Shown: one piece after another, positions 33,733 to 44,577 of the stretch
Layout of the letters: every line of letters starts with the position of its first letter
Position numbering within the stretch: position 1 is the stretch's first letter
Assembly: GCF_030915385.1 (NCBI RefSeq)
Contig: NZ_CP133268.1
Span: 1,550,001-1,614,000 of the forward strand
Reading direction: 5' to 3'
Length of the DNA: 64,000 nucleotides
Source of the DNA: Neobacillus sp. PS3-12
Lineage (GTDB): Bacteria > Bacillota > Bacilli > Bacillales > Cytobacillaceae
Notes under the pieces: model-generated
What the model was told of the DNA's origin: nothing
The model's database searches: none
What the model saw: the letters and a program-made list of their open reading frames with translations, nothing else
Position numbers and translations under genes: made by a program

Positions 33733-34845
33733 ATGGTTAAAATTGACACAAAATTGGCTCAAATCGGAAATCGAAGTGAAACAGCAACAGGAACTGTAAA
33801 TCCACCTGTTTATTTTTCAACTGCCTATCGTCATGCTGGAATTGGCCAATCAACCGGCTTTGATTATGTTCGTACTGGAAATCCCACTCGTCAAATCCTA
33901 GAACAGGCTATCGCAGATTTAGAGGGCGGCGATCGAGGATTTGCCTGCAGCTCAGGAATGGCTGCTATTTTTACCGTTCTTTCATTATTCCAATCTGGCG
34001 ATGAATTAATCGTATGTGAAGATCTATACGGCGGTACATACCGATTATTAGAACAAGGCTACAAGAAATGGGGATTAAACGCCAAGTATGTAAATACATG
34101 TAATGTGGAAGAAATCGAAAAACACATTACTCAAAACACCAAGGCTATCTTTCTTGAAACACCAACTAACCCGTTAATGCAGGAAACAGATATTGCTGCA
34201 GTTTCTGAAATCGCAAAAAAACATAACATTCTCTTGATCGTAGATAACACGTTCTACACTCCTCTCTTACAGCAGCCGATTCAAGAAGGAGCAGATATTG
34301 TGATCCATAGTGCAACAAAATACCTTGGAGGCCATAATGATGTTCTTGCAGGACTGATCGTTGCAAAAGGAAAAGAACTATGTGATGCCTTGTTCCTTTA
34401 CCATAATGGCGCCGGCGGGGTTCTTAGTCCATTTGACTCATGGCTCGTCATACGCGGAATGAAGACATTATCGCTAAGAATGCAACAACATGAAAGAAAT
34501 GCGAAAGTAATCGTCGAGTATCTATCCAAACATGAAGATGTAACAGATGTTCTTTACCCTGGGAGAGGCGGGATGATTTCATTCCGTGTCAAAGACGAAA
34601 CATGGATTAATCCATTTTTACAAGGGCTGTCACTTATCTCTTTTGCTGAAAGCCTTGGCGGTGTTGAGAGCTTAATTACTTATCCAGCTACACAAACACA
34701 TGCCGATATTCCCGAGGAAATCAGAACTGCTGCTGGTGTAGATAATCGATTGTTACGTTTTTCAGTCGGTATCGAAGATGCAGAAGACCTAATTGCTGAT
34801 CTGGAGAAAGCTTTTATCAATATTAAAGAAAGGGTGAATGCGTAA
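33733..34845 (+). CDS. metI: Cystathionine gamma-synthase / O-acetylhomoserine thiolyase MetI
   Basis: A 370-residue PLP enzyme of the Cys/Met metabolism family. FACSSGMAAIFTVLSLF binds the cofactor phosphate, IFLETPTNPLMQ precedes the PLP-ring aspartate in LLIVDNTFYTPLLQQP, and the PLP-Lys lies in DIVIHSATKYLGGHNDVLAG. It joins cysteine to O-acetylhomoserine or uses sulfide. Ribosome site AAGGAGATG. It is the first gene under the S-box, and its stop overlaps the metC ATG. Confidence 0.92.
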   Translation: MVKIDTKLAQIGNRSETATGTVNPPVYFSTAYRHAGIGQSTGFDYVRTGNPTRQILEQAIADLEGGDRGFACSSGMAAIFTVLSLFQSGDELIVCEDLYGGTYRLLEQGYKKWGLNAKYVNTCNVEEIEKHITQNTKAIFLETPTNPLMQETDIAAVSEIAKKHNILLIVDNTFYTPLLQQPIQEGADIVIHSATKYLGGHNDVLAGLIVAKGKELCDALFLYHNGAGGVLSPFDSWLVIRGMKTLSLRMQQHERNAKVIVEYLSKHEDVTDVLYPGRGGMISFRVKDETWINPFLQGLSLISFAESLGGVESLITYPATQTHADIPEEIRTAAGVDNRLLRFSVGIEDAEDLIADLEKAFINIKERVNA

Positions 34846-36016
34846 TGAGTCACGAAGAATATAGTTTTGAAACGAAATTACTGCACAATCGTCATAAATT
34901 TGATAAAGCTACTGGAGCAGTAAGTGTACCTATTCAACATGCATCAACTTTTCACCAATCTGATATCGATCAGTTTGGGAAATTTGATTACAGCCGCAGT
35001 TTAAATCCAACAAGGGAAGCCCTTGAAGAAATCATTGCCGAACTAGAAGGAGGCACAAGAGGTTTTGCCTTTGCATCAGGAATGGCTGCCATTTCAACAG
35101 CATTTCTGCTGCTTTCAGCTGGAGAACATGTGGTAATTACTGAAGATGTTTATGGCGGAACATTCCGCCTGGTTACCCAAGTGCTTACCCGCCTTGGGAT
35201 TGAACATACTTTTGTCGATATGACTAATTTGGATGAAGTAAAAGCAGCAATCAAACCAAATACAAAACTATTTTATGTAGAAACACCGTCCAACCCAACT
35301 CTAAAGGTTACGGATATCAAAGCAATTAGTGAAATTGCAAAAGAAGTGGGGGCACTTACTTTTGTTGATAATACATTTTTAACTCCAGCACTGCAAAGAC
35401 CTCTAGAATTGGGGGCTGACATTGTCCTTCACAGTGCGACTAAATTTTTGGCAGGACACAGTGATGTTCTAGCAGGGCTTGCAGTTGTAAAAGATGAAGA
35501 ATTAGCAAAACGGCTTTACTTCCTACAAAATTCCTTTGGCGCCGTTTTAGGTGTTCAAGACGCTTGGCTCGTTATGAGAGGAATTAAAACGCTGAATGTG
35601 CGCTTGGAAAAATCACAAAGTTCAGCTCTCAAAATTGCCGAATTTTTAAATTCACACCCATTGGTCAATAACGTCTATTATCCGGCCTAAAAAGCCACCC
35701 GCAGTATCAAATTCAAAAGGAGCAGGCTGATGGCGCAGGTGCTGTCCTTTCTTTTGAATTAAAAGATGAGGAAACTCTTCGTTTATTTGTGTCACAAGTA
35801 AAAATCCCTGTTTTTGCGGTTAGTCTGGGGGCAGTGGAATCAATTTTATCCTATCCAAAGACGATGTCACATGCTGCAATGCCACAGGAAGAAAGAGAAC
35901 AACGCGGCATCACAAACAGCCTGTTAAGACTGTCCGTTGGATTAGAAAATCCTGATGATCTTATTAAGGATTTTTCCGAGGCGCTTAAGTTTGTAGAGTC
36001 TAAACAATTAGTTTAG
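34845..36016 (+). CDS. metC: Cystathionine beta-lyase MetC, interrupted by a one-base frameshift
   Basis: A PLP enzyme that splits cystathionine to homocysteine, pyruvate and ammonia. The N-terminal part (to 35690) has [35 protein letters not shown] and the PLP-Lys in [19 protein letters not shown]. At NNVYYP the frame shifts: CCGGCCTAAAAAGCCAC should read CCGGGCCTAAAAAGCCAC (PGLKSH), and the rest ([20 protein letters not shown] and the C-terminal domain to 36016) follows in the next frame. Adding one G gives about 390 residues, normal for the family. A sequencing error is likely, since all downstream codons are clean. If real, the protein loses its C-terminal domain. Confidence 0.87.
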
Positions 36017-36020
36017 GAGA

Positions 36021-37892
36021 ATGAAGATGAACTTTTTACAAAGGTTAGAAAAGCAAATTTTAATCGGCGATGGAGCCATGGGCACCCTTCTCTATTCCTT
36101 CGGCAAGGATAGCTGTTTTGAGGAACTGAATATATCACATCCTGAGCAAATTCAAAGTATTCACAAAGCCTACATTGATGCAGGAGCAGATGTGATCCAG
36201 ACAAACACCTATGCAGCAAACTATCTGAAGCTTCAAAGATATGGATTAGAAGATTCAGTGAAAGAGATTAATAGTGCGGCTGTAAAAAATGCGAAATTAG
36301 CTGCTGGAAACAAGGCATTTGTACTTGGAACGATAGGCGGCAATAGAGGAATTAAACCAAATTCTGTCCCAATTGAAGAAATCAAACGCAGTTTCCGCGA
36401 ACAATTGTATTGCTTGCTTTTAGAAAAAGTCGATGGAATTTTGCTAGAAACCTATTATGACCTAGGCGAACTCGAAACCGTCTTGACAATTGCCCGAAAG
36501 GAAACAAAACTGCCAATTGTAGCACAAATATCCCTTTCGGAAATTGGTATCTTACAAGACCAAACACCAATCAATGAGGCCTTGAGGCGCCTTGAGGGAA
36601 TTGGAGCGGATGTTGTCGGCTTAAACTGCCGGCTTGGTCCGCACCATATGTTAAAGAGTCTTGAACAGGTAGAATTGCCAAAACATGCCTTTCTTTCGGC
36701 TTTTCCAAATGCCAGTCTCCCTGCTTATACAGATGGTAAATTCCATTATGAGGGTGACGCTGAATACTTTCGAAAAGCAGCGCAGGAATTCCGCGACCAA
36801 GGTGTTCGTTTATTAGGCGGCTGCTGCGGAACAACGCCAGAGCATATTAAAGCATTTGCATCGGAGCTAAAAAATGCAGTTCCGATCACGGAAAAGATTG
36901 TAAAAATAGCTCCAGAGAAAATTGTAGTTGAAGTTTCAACAGTAAAAAGAGAATTTCCTCGTCTGGAGGAAGAAGTCATGCAAGGGCCATCTGTGATTGT
37001 TGAATTAGATCCGCCGCGCAAACTGGATACAGCCAAATTTTTTGAGGGAGCAAAAGCGCTCAAGGAAGCAGGGATTGACGCCATCACACTTGCAGATAAT
37101 TCACTTGCTTCCGTCAGAATTTCCAATGAATCACTTGGTTATCTTGTTAAATCAAAATTTGGGATGAGGCCATTAATTCATATTGCCTGTCGGGACCGCA
37201 ATATCATTGGCTTACAATCTCATTTAATGGGGCTTCATACATTGGGACTGCATGATGTTCTTGCCATCACTGGTGACCCAGCTCGGGTTGGGGATTTTCC
37301 TGGTGCTTCATCGGTTTACGATGTCTCTTCATTTGAATTGATTCAAATGATCAAGCAGTTAAATGAAGGTTTATCATTTTCAGGAAAAGACCTTGGTCAA
37401 AAAACTGACTTTAGTATCGCTGCGGCATTTAATCCCAATGTTCGTACACTTGATAAAGCCGTCAAACGGTTAGAAAAGAAAATCGAATATGGTGCTGATT
37501 ATTTCATTACCCAGCCGGTCTTTTCAGAAGAAAAATTAATTGAAGTTTCTGAACATACAAAAGGGCTGAAAGCACCTATTTATATTGGTTTGATGCCATT
37601 ACTAAGCCATAAAAATGCCGAGTTCCTTCATAATGAAGTACCTGGTATCAAAATTTCTGAGACAATTCGCGAGCGAATGACTAGATTTAAAGAAGATCCA
37701 ATCAAAGCAGGCCGAGAAGGAATCGAGATTACTAAATCGTTAATTGATACTGCCCTTGATCTGTTTAATGGTATTTATTTAATCACACCATTTTTACGTT
37801 ATGAGTTAACGGCTGAGTTAGCCAAATATACGCGTGAGCGTGCAATTAAATTAGGGAGGATTAACGACCATGCCGAAAGTACCTTTAAGTGA
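36021..37892 (+). CDS. yitJ: Bifunctional homocysteine S-methyltransferase / methylenetetrahydrofolate reductase YitJ
   Basis: A 623-residue fusion. The N-terminal homocysteine-binding barrel (about 1-290) begins [15 protein letters not shown] and has the zinc cysteines in [17 protein letters not shown] plus GLNCRLGP. The C-terminal MetF-type domain (about 320-610) has [32 protein letters not shown] and [13 protein letters not shown]. In B. subtilis YitJ supplies methyl-folate to methionine synthase. It shares the S-box unit and overlaps the metH start by 23 bases. Confidence 0.93.
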   Translation: MKMNFLQRLEKQILIGDGAMGTLLYSFGKDSCFEELNISHPEQIQSIHKAYIDAGADVIQTNTYAANYLKLQRYGLEDSVKEINSAAVKNAKLAAGNKAFVLGTIGGNRGIKPNSVPIEEIKRSFREQLYCLLLEKVDGILLETYYDLGELETVLTIARKETKLPIVAQISLSEIGILQDQTPINEALRRLEGIGADVVGLNCRLGPHHMLKSLEQVELPKHAFLSAFPNASLPAYTDGKFHYEGDAEYFRKAAQEFRDQGVRLLGGCCGTTPEHIKAFASELKNAVPITEKIVKIAPEKIVVEVSTVKREFPRLEEEVMQGPSVIVELDPPRKLDTAKFFEGAKALKEAGIDAITLADNSLASVRISNESLGYLVKSKFGMRPLIHIACRDRNIIGLQSHLMGLHTLGLHDVLAITGDPARVGDFPGASSVYDVSSFELIQMIKQLNEGLSFSGKDLGQKTDFSIAAAFNPNVRTLDKAVKRLEKKIEYGADYFITQPVFSEEKLIEVSEHTKGLKAPIYIGLMPLLSHKNAEFLHNEVPGIKISETIRERMTRFKEDPIKAGREGIEITKSLIDTALDLFNGIYLITPFLRYELTAELAKYTRERAIKLGRINDHAESTFK

Positions 37893-40800
37893 ACAGTTAA
37901 AAAAACGCATCCTGGTAATGGACGGTGCTATGGGTACCATGCTGCAACAAGCCAACCTTACTGCCAGTGACTTTGGCGGCGAACAATATGAAGGCTGTAA
38001 TGAAAACCTTAATTTAACCGCTCCTTCTGTGATTGCAACCATTCATCAACAATACTTGCAAGCTGGTGCCGATATCATCGAAACAAATACATTTGGCGGT
38101 ACAAATATTGTTCTTGATGAATATGGACTAGGGGTTAAAGCTTATGAGATTAATAAGGTCGGTGCTCAAATTGCCGTACAGGTAGCGCAATACCTATCAA
38201 CTGATGAGTGGCCGCGTTATGTTGCAGGCTCAATGGGACCAACCACAAAAACATTGAGTGTCACAGGCGGAGTAAGTTTTGATCTGCTGGCTGCAGCCTA
38301 TGAAGAGCAAGCCATTGGTTTAATCGATGGCGGTGTCGACCTCTTGTTACTTGAAACAAGTCAGGATATGTTGAATGTTAAGGCTGGGTTTGTAGGAATT
38401 CAAAAAGCCTTTGAAAAAACTGGCAAAACCTTGCCATTAATGATATCGGGTACGATTGAACCAATGGGAACGACTCTTGCAGGTCAATCAATCGAAAGTT
38501 TTTATATTTCTGTTGAGCATATGCATCCAATTGCTGTTGGCTTAAACTGCGCAACAGGTCCGGAATTTATGCAAGACCATATCCGCTCACTTTCAGGTAT
38601 GGCCTCCACCTCCGTGATCTGTTACCCAAATGCCGGTCTTCCTGATGAAGAAGGACATTACCACGAAACACCTGATAGTCTTGCGAAAAAGCTTGCCGAT
38701 TTTGCTGAGCATGGCTGGCTAAACATTGTTGGCGGATGCTGCGGCACAACCCGGAACATATTAGGGCTCTTTCTCAAGCTGTGAAAACCTTCCAGCCCCG
38801 GGAAGCAAAGACAAGCACTGTTCATATGGTTTCCGGGATTGAACCATTTATCTATGACGACCCGACATTACGGCCGATCATGGTTGGCGAGCGTACTAAC
38901 GTGATTGGATCACGAAAATTTAAGAGATTAATAACCGAAGGGAAATTTGAGGAAGCATCGGAAGTTGCCAGAGCCCAAGTGAAAGGCGGCGCCCATGTTA
39001 TCGACATCTGCTTAGCTGACCCGGATCGTGAAGAACTTGTTGATATGGAAAATTTCATTAAAGAAGTAGTTAAAAAAGTCAAGGTTCCTTTGGTTATTGA
39101 CTCAACGGATGAGAAAGTGATTGAAGCTGCCCTGAAATACTCACAAGGGAAAGGGATTATTAATTCCATTAATCTTGAGGATGGCGAGGATCGTTTCAAG
39201 GCAATTGTACCGCTGATTCATCGCTACGGTGCCGCGGTTGTTGTCGGGACGATTGATGAAATAGGAATGGGTGTTACCGCTGAGCGGAAATTAGAAATCG
39301 CCAAACGTTCTTGTGAGTTGCTCGTTCATCAATATGGCCTCACCTCACAGGATCTTATCTTTGATCCATTGGTATTCCCGGTAGGTACTGGGGATGAGCA
39401 GTATATTGGCTCTGCTAAGGCAACTGTCGATGGCATCCGACTGATTAAAGAGGCCTTGCCTGAAGTGCAGACCATCCTTGGCATCAGTAATGTTTCATTT
39501 GGCCTGCCGCCAGTTGGCCGCGAAATTTTAAATTCTGTCTTTTTATACCATTGCACCCTGGCAGGACTTGATTACGCAATCGTTAACACGGAAAAGCTGG
39601 AACGCTTTGCTTCCATTTCAAAAGAAGAAGTCGCTTTAGCAGAGGACCTCTTGTTTAATACAACAGACGAAACATTAGCAACCTTTACCGAGTTTTACCG
39701 CGGGAAAAAGAAAGAAGCTAAAACTACGACTCTTGATATGAGCTTAGAAGAAAGACTTGCCTACTATGTTGTCGAAGGAACAAAAGAAGGTTTACTTCCA
39801 GATCTTGAAGTAGCACTTGGCATTTTCCCAGCACCATTGGATATCATTAATGGTCCATTGATGAACGGCATGAAAGAAGTCGGACGTCTTTTTAATGACA
39901 ACCAGCTAATTGTTGCCGAAGTGCTGCAAAGTGCTGAAGTCATGAAGGCAGCAGTATCCTTTTTAGAGCCTTATATGGAAAAGGGAGATGTGTCAGCCTC
40001 TAAGGGGAAGGTTATTTTAGCAACGGTTAAAGGCGATGTCCATGATATCGGTAAAAACCTTGTGGATATTATTCTTAGCAATAACGGTTATAATGTCGTC
40101 GATCTCGGAATTAAAGTAGCACCAAATGACCTGATTCAAGCCATTCGCAAGGAAAAACCAGATATGATCGGCCTTTCAGGCTTATTGGTTAAATCCGCCC
40201 AGCAAATGGTGCTGACAGCTCAAGATATGAAAGCAGCTGGAATTTCATTGCCAATCCTTGTTGGCGGTGCTGCCCTTTCTCGGAAGTTTACGGAAACAAG
40301 GATTTCTAAGGAATACGATGGTCTCGTTCTTTACGCCAAAGATGCGATGAACGGGTTATCACTTGCAAATAATGTTCAATCGCCGGAGGAATATCAACAG
40401 CTCGTTGAGGAGAAGCAGGAGAAACTCGCTTCCTTAGAGTCTGCTGGGGATCGCGTAAACCATTCTTCGGTTACCACAGTGGTTAAACCAAAGATAACAG
40501 TTTCGACAGAGGTTCCAGTATTCGTTCCAAAGGATACAAAACGTCACGTTCTTAAAACATATTCTCTCTCCCATATTGAGCCATATATTAACATGCAAAT
40601 GCTAATTGGACATCATCTGGGTGTTAAAGGAAAGATTTCTAAGTTACTTGCGGAAAAAGATGAAAAAGCAGTAAAAGTTAAAGAAATGGTAGATGAGCTT
40701 CTCCTGGAAGCAAGCCAAAACAATTGGATTACACCAAATGCCGTATATCAATTTTTCCGGCTCAATCAGAAGGTAATAAAATTTACATTTTTGATCCAGA

Positions 40801-41317
40801 GCAACAAGACAAAGTCATTGAAACATTTGATTTCCCACGCCAGGAATCAGAACCATATTTATGTTTAGCTGACTTTATTAAATCAGTCGGAAGCGGTGTG
40901 AAGGACTATGTTTGCTTCTTTGCGGTTACTGCGGGCAGAGGCATTCGTGAAAAGGCCGATCAGTTCAAGCATGAAGGCCGTTTCCTTGAAAGTCATGCTC
41001 TCCAAGCATTGGCACTTGAGTCAGCGGAAGGTTTTGCTGAATTAATTCACAGACAAATCCGCGATCGCTGGGGTTTCCCTGACCCGCTAGATTTTTCGAT
41101 GCAGGATCGGTTTGCGTGTCATTATCAAGGACAGCGATTTTCATATGGATATCCTGCCTGCCCGGAAATTGAGGACCAAAAGAAATTGTTCGGATTAATT
41201 CAACCGGAGGATATTGGCATTCAATTAACGGATGGATTTATGATGGAACCAGAAGCCTCTGTTACAGCGATGGTCTTTGCCCATCCAGAAGCGCGCTATT
41301 TTAATGTTTTGAGATAA
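37870..41317 (+). CDS. metH: Cobalamin-dependent methionine synthase MetH, with two one-base frameshifts
   Basis: A B12 enzyme of about 1149 residues once two missing bases are restored. Domain order is: homocysteine/zinc barrel (about 1-310, [21 protein letters not shown]), folate barrel (about 340-600, [17 protein letters not shown]), B12-binding (about 640-870, [20 protein letters not shown] with the cobalt-ligand His), and AdoMet activation (about 900-1149, [14 protein letters not shown]). Frame break 1 near 38750: ACAACCCGGAACAT should be ACAACCCCGGAACAT (TTPEH). Break 2 near 40760: TTTTTCCGGCTC should be TTTTTCCCGGCTC (FFPAQ). Both are single C losses in short C runs, so sequencing error is likely. 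The start ATG follows GGGAGG, within the end of yitJ. Last gene of the met operon. Confidence 0.9.
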
Positions 41318-41327
41318 TGAATTGTTA

Positions 41328-41366
41328 GGAGCCCGCTTGGAATTTAAATCCAAGTGGGCTTTTTAA
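41328..41366 (+). terminator. Terminator of the met operon
   Basis: AGCCCGCTTGGA / TCCAAGTGGGCT with loop ATTTAAA and TTTTTAATT following. Confidence 0.88.
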
Positions 41367-41370
41367 TTCA

Positions 41371-41412
41371 TTGACAAATTTGTGACAATTCTATATAGTT
41401 ACCTAGGTAACT
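41371..41412 (+). promoter_or_regulatory. Promoter and operator of the MarR-MFS operon
   Basis: TTGACA (41371-41376), 17-base spacer, TATAGT (41394-41399). A perfect 16-bp palindrome AGTTACCTAGGTAACT (41397-41412) overlaps the end of the -10 box and the start site. A dimeric MarR repressor is encoded directly downstream, so this is probably its own operator. Confidence 0.75.
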
Positions 41413-41440
41413 AATTACATTTATAGAGAGGATCCCCTCC

Positions 41441-41857
41441 ATGGAAAAACATGAATTATTCCATACCCTTCACCAACTTTCCCGCCAGCTTATGAACAAA
41501 CTAAATGAAGAATTAAAAAAGTACGGTTTGTACCATGCACAATGGTCCGTTATTTATACCTTGAAAACCCAAGGTTCCTTAACACAAAAACAGCTTTGTG
41601 CATATTTATCTGTTGAAGCACCGCCACTTACAAGAACGATACAAAGACTAGTGAAACAAGACTATGTAAAACAAATTCAAGGAAAAGACCGACGTGAAAA
41701 ACACATTGTCTTAACCGAAAAAGCTCTTACAGAATATCCAGCATGGGAAAAAGCAGTCCTGGATGTGAATCAAACTTTACTAGAGCCACTGCCAAATTCA
41801 TCCCAACAAGAACTGTATAAACTTTTACATACATGGATAAAACAACTGCCTCAATGA
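41441..41857 (+). CDS. MarR-family transcriptional regulator
   Basis: A 138-residue winged-helix regulator. Helix-turn-helix and wing are in GSLTQKQLCAYLSVEAPPLT and RLVKQDYVKQIQGKDRREKH. It probably represses its own operon, including the MFS exporter 13 bases downstream, through the palindrome at 41397-41412. The inducing ligand is unknown. Ribosome site AGAGAGGATCC lies before the ATG. Confidence 0.88.
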   Translation: MEKHELFHTLHQLSRQLMNKLNEELKKYGLYHAQWSVIYTLKTQGSLTQKQLCAYLSVEAPPLTRTIQRLVKQDYVKQIQGKDRREKHIVLTEKALTEYPAWEKAVLDVNQTLLEPLPNSSQQELYKLLHTWIKQLPQ

Positions 41858-41870
41858 AAGGAGTCCAACT

Positions 41871-43088
41871 ATGAACAAACCAAAACTTTGGACAAAAGAT
41901 TTTATTAGTGTTTCCTTAAGCAATTTTTTTCTTTTTAGTACCTTTTATTTCTTGCTCGTTACCTTACCCGTATTTTCAATCGATCATTTTCATACCAGCT
42001 CATCGGAAGCAGGTTTAATGACAACTGTATTTCTAGTCTCAGCAATTATTTCCCGTCCATTTGCAGGTCAATGGATTGAACATTCTGGTTTCAGAAATGT
42101 ACTTATAGCAGCCATGCTTATATCTCTTTTATCATCCCTGCTTTATTTTTTCCCAAAAACCATTACTACTTTTTTAATTTTACGTTTTATACATGGGATT
42201 GGCTTTGGAATGGCTACAACTGCCGCCGGAGCAATCGTGGCCACCATCATCCCAGCATCACGGCGCGGAGAAGGAATGGGTTATTTTATTATGTCTACCA
42301 ACTTAGCGATGGTTTTGGGCCCATTCATTGGCCTGACAGCCATTCAACAATGGGGAGCGAACACCCTGTTTATTATTAGTATCGTTGCAGCTGCTGGTGC
42401 TTTTGTTACTGGAATGATTGTCAAAGTTCCTAAAACTGTACAAAGACAAGCACAGAAAGCACAAAGCTTTTCCTTTAAAAATCTATTTGAGGCTTCTGCT
42501 GTACCGATTTCAATCGTTGGTGCTTTTTTTGCGATAATTTATTCATCCCTGCTTTCCTTCGTTTCTGTATATGCAAGCGAAATTCATTTAGGCAGTGTAT
42601 CAAGTCTATTTTTTGTCGTCTATGCCATTATCCTTCTGGCTGCACGCCCTTTTACGGGAAGAGGGTTTGATCTATTTGGAGCAAACAAAATTGTGTTCCC
42701 TTCCATTGTTTTTTATGCCATTGGCATTCTTTTGTTAAGCCAAGCACATGGTGCAGGTAGCTTTTTAACATCGGCAGGATTAATTGGATTAGGCTGGGGA
42801 TCCATCTTTCCGATTTTGCAAACGATAGCGATTCAGGATGCGCAGCCGCATCGGAAAGGTGTTGCTACCGCTACATTTCTTTCCATTTATGATACAGGAA
42901 TGGGCCTTGGCTCCTTAATCGTAGGAATAATCGCTGCACACACTGGTTTCCGTTCGTTGTATTTGATCGGTTCCATTTATGTAGTGTTGGGGATCGTTCT
43001 CTATTACGCTCTATATGCTCGTCACCGGGTTTCCCCAAAAAAGCAGAGCACCAATCAGCAAACAAGTCTGGACAAAGTAGCACATTGA
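41871..43088 (+). CDS. MFS transporter (12-helix, drug or sugar efflux type)
   Basis: A 405-residue major facilitator with about 12 helices. The loop 2-3 motif is SRPFAGQWIEHSGFR and the repeated form ARPFTGRGFDLFGANK marks the second half. Ribosome site AAAGGAG precedes ATG 41871. Pairing with an autoregulated MarR gene argues for efflux of a toxic compound; substrate unknown. Confidence 0.87.
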   Translation: MNKPKLWTKDFISVSLSNFFLFSTFYFLLVTLPVFSIDHFHTSSSEAGLMTTVFLVSAIISRPFAGQWIEHSGFRNVLIAAMLISLLSSLLYFFPKTITTFLILRFIHGIGFGMATTAAGAIVATIIPASRRGEGMGYFIMSTNLAMVLGPFIGLTAIQQWGANTLFIISIVAAAGAFVTGMIVKVPKTVQRQAQKAQSFSFKNLFEASAVPISIVGAFFAIIYSSLLSFVSVYASEIHLGSVSSLFFVVYAIILLAARPFTGRGFDLFGANKIVFPSIVFYAIGILLLSQAHGAGSFLTSAGLIGLGWGSIFPILQTIAIQDAQPHRKGVATATFLSIYDTGMGLGSLIVGIIAAHTGFRSLYLIGSIYVVLGIVLYYALYARHRVSPKKQSTNQQTSLDKVAH

Positions 43089-43227
43089 ATTTTTTCTATA
43101 GATGCAGACATACTAAAAATGCCAGTAAAATTTTCCAATAGTTCAAGTTGGATTATTTTACATGCTAATATTAATTAAGTTATAATTCTTATATAAAAAT
43201 AATTATAAATATAGGAGGAATTCAAAG

Positions 43228-43791
43228 ATGTTTGATATTGTTGTAATTGGTGCTGGACCTGCTGGCGGAAGCGCAGCTGTATTTGCTGCTAAATCTGGTA
43301 AAAAAACATTAGTAATCGATAATGATAAGAGTGTAACAAAGCGTGCCTGGATGGAAAATCATTATGGTGTACTCGAAATTTCCGGACCAGACTTGATTGA
43401 AACAGGAAAAAAACAAGCCGCTAAATTTGGCGCAGAGTTTGTTACAGCAACTGTAACAAACCTTAGCAAAACAGATGCTGGTGTAAAAGTTGTAACCGAT
43501 CAAGGTGAATATGAAGCAAAACATGTAATTCTTGCTACTGGCTTTGCTGTTGACCTTGCTGAGGCAGCAGGATTAAACACGAAACCAGGAACAGAGCCAC
43601 GCGTGAAAACAATCATTGATGTTGATGCAAATGGTAAAACAAATATAGATGGAATTTGGGCTGCTGGTACTGTTGCAGGTGTAAGTGTACATACCATCGT
43701 AACAGCTGGCGACGGCGCAAAAGTTGCCATCAATGTAATTAGTGAACTTAATGGTGAGCGCTATGTTGACCATGACGTTTTAAAAGCTTAA
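43228..43791 (+). CDS. Short FAD-dependent oxidoreductase (thioredoxin-reductase-like)
   Basis: A 187-residue flavoprotein. FAD-binding GAGPAGGSAAVFAAKSGKKT is at residue 8 and the second FAD motif DGIWAAGTVAGVSVHTIVTA is near the end. Thioredoxin reductases are about 310 residues; the whole NADPH domain with its CxxC is absent, and the two FAD parts are joined directly by LATGFAVDLAEAAG. The clean frame, good ribosome site (AGGAGG) and normal ending suggest a genuine short family and not a deletion. Electron donor and partner are unknown. Confidence 0.82.
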   Translation: MFDIVVIGAGPAGGSAAVFAAKSGKKTLVIDNDKSVTKRAWMENHYGVLEISGPDLIETGKKQAAKFGAEFVTATVTNLSKTDAGVKVVTDQGEYEAKHVILATGFAVDLAEAAGLNTKPGTEPRVKTIIDVDANGKTNIDGIWAAGTVAGVSVHTIVTAGDGAKVAINVISELNGERYVDHDVLKA

Positions 43792-43802
43792 TAAATATAC
43801 AA

Positions 43803-43846
43803 AAAGAAGTCGTTAGCTTTTTACCAACTAACGACTTCTTTTTGTA
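43803..43846 (+). terminator. Terminator of the FAD protein gene
   Basis: AAGAAGTCGTTAG / CTAACGACTTCTT, perfect 13-bp stem, followed by TTTTGTATTT. Confidence 0.88.
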
Positions 43847-44049
43847 TTTAAGAAAAAAACGATTAAAATCATTAATTAACAGTCTTTATGCCAAAAGTCA
43901 TTTTTCATGCCTGTTTGGATAACAAATTGTTAAAATTCCACCTGTTTTTATGCACTTTATTGGCGGTTTCCCTTGATGAAATAGATTTTTCGCTTTTTGA
44001 TTTTACATCAAAAAATAAGTACGATAAAAGAAAAAGGGGGATGCAGGCA

Positions 44050-44361
44050 ATGAAAAAAGTAGTAAACCGAGAATGGTTCAGCACACGGGATAAAATAGGC
44101 GGAACATTAAAAACAGAATTGTGCAGCCATGATGATCATACATACACCGCAATCTCATTTTATTGGCAAGATGAAGCTGGAGACTGCTACGGTGTGGCAA
44201 CTGGAACAGACCCTCAAAATATTGTGAAAAAATCTCGCAAGAAATTAAGAAAAGAATGGAAAGAAGAGCTGCAGTATAGAACAGAAAACCCTGCACCTGC
44301 CTGGTACGGTAAACTGATAATGGCAAATGGTGATATTAGCTACCATAAAGCAAAGGTTTGA
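44050..44361 (+). CDS. Hypothetical protein, 103 residues
   Basis: I do not recognise the family. The protein starts MKKVVNREWFSTRDKIGGTL, has a basic helical middle (KKSRKKLRKEWKEELQYR) and no membrane segment or signal peptide. The frame is open upstream to 43888, but AAGGGGG at 44034-44040 points to ATG 44050. It ends in front of a strong terminator. Cytoplasmic. Confidence 0.65.
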   Translation: MKKVVNREWFSTRDKIGGTLKTELCSHDDHTYTAISFYWQDEAGDCYGVATGTDPQNIVKKSRKKLRKEWKEELQYRTENPAPAWYGKLIMANGDISYHKAKV

Positions 44362-44368
44362 ATCCAAT

Positions 44369-44410
44369 TAAAAAGGAGCGCACAAATAAAAAATGCGCTC
44401 CTTTTTTTAT
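44369..44410. terminator. Bidirectional terminator
   Basis: AAAAAGGAGCGCA / TGCGCTCCTTTTTTT with loop CAAATAAAAAA. It serves the plus-strand hypothetical gene and the minus-strand small gene. Confidence 0.85.
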
Positions 44411-44417
44411 TTTCTGA

Positions 44418-44549
44418 CTATTCCCCTTGATGGTGCGATTTATTTGGCAGTCTGCCGCCAGGATTTCCATCCCCCTGCCTTTTTCTATTTTTTTCATCCT
44501 TCTTTTGTTTTTCATGTAGCTTTTGGACAAATTCATGTGTGTTCTCCAT
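44418..44549 (-). CDS. Small DUF4023-like protein, 43 residues
   Basis: A short, highly charged protein starting MENTHEFVQKLHEKQKKDEK and ending GGRLPNKSHHQGE. The ENTHEFV start and the glycine-rich RLPNK end recall the DUF4023 family of Bacillus small proteins; this is from memory. ATG 44549 has GGAGGGG six bases upstream, and the gene ends at a terminator, so it is probably real. Function unknown. Confidence 0.65.
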   Translation of the reverse strand: MENTHEFVQKLHEKQKKDEKNRKRQGDGNPGGRLPNKSHHQGE

Positions 44550-44577
44550 ATTGACCCCTCCAAAGAAATAGTAACAA

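Noticed and set aside
43228..43791. Truncated thioredoxin reductase pseudogene
   Set aside because: Both ends of the fold are intact in one clean frame with a strong ribosome site and terminator, so it looks like a real short protein.
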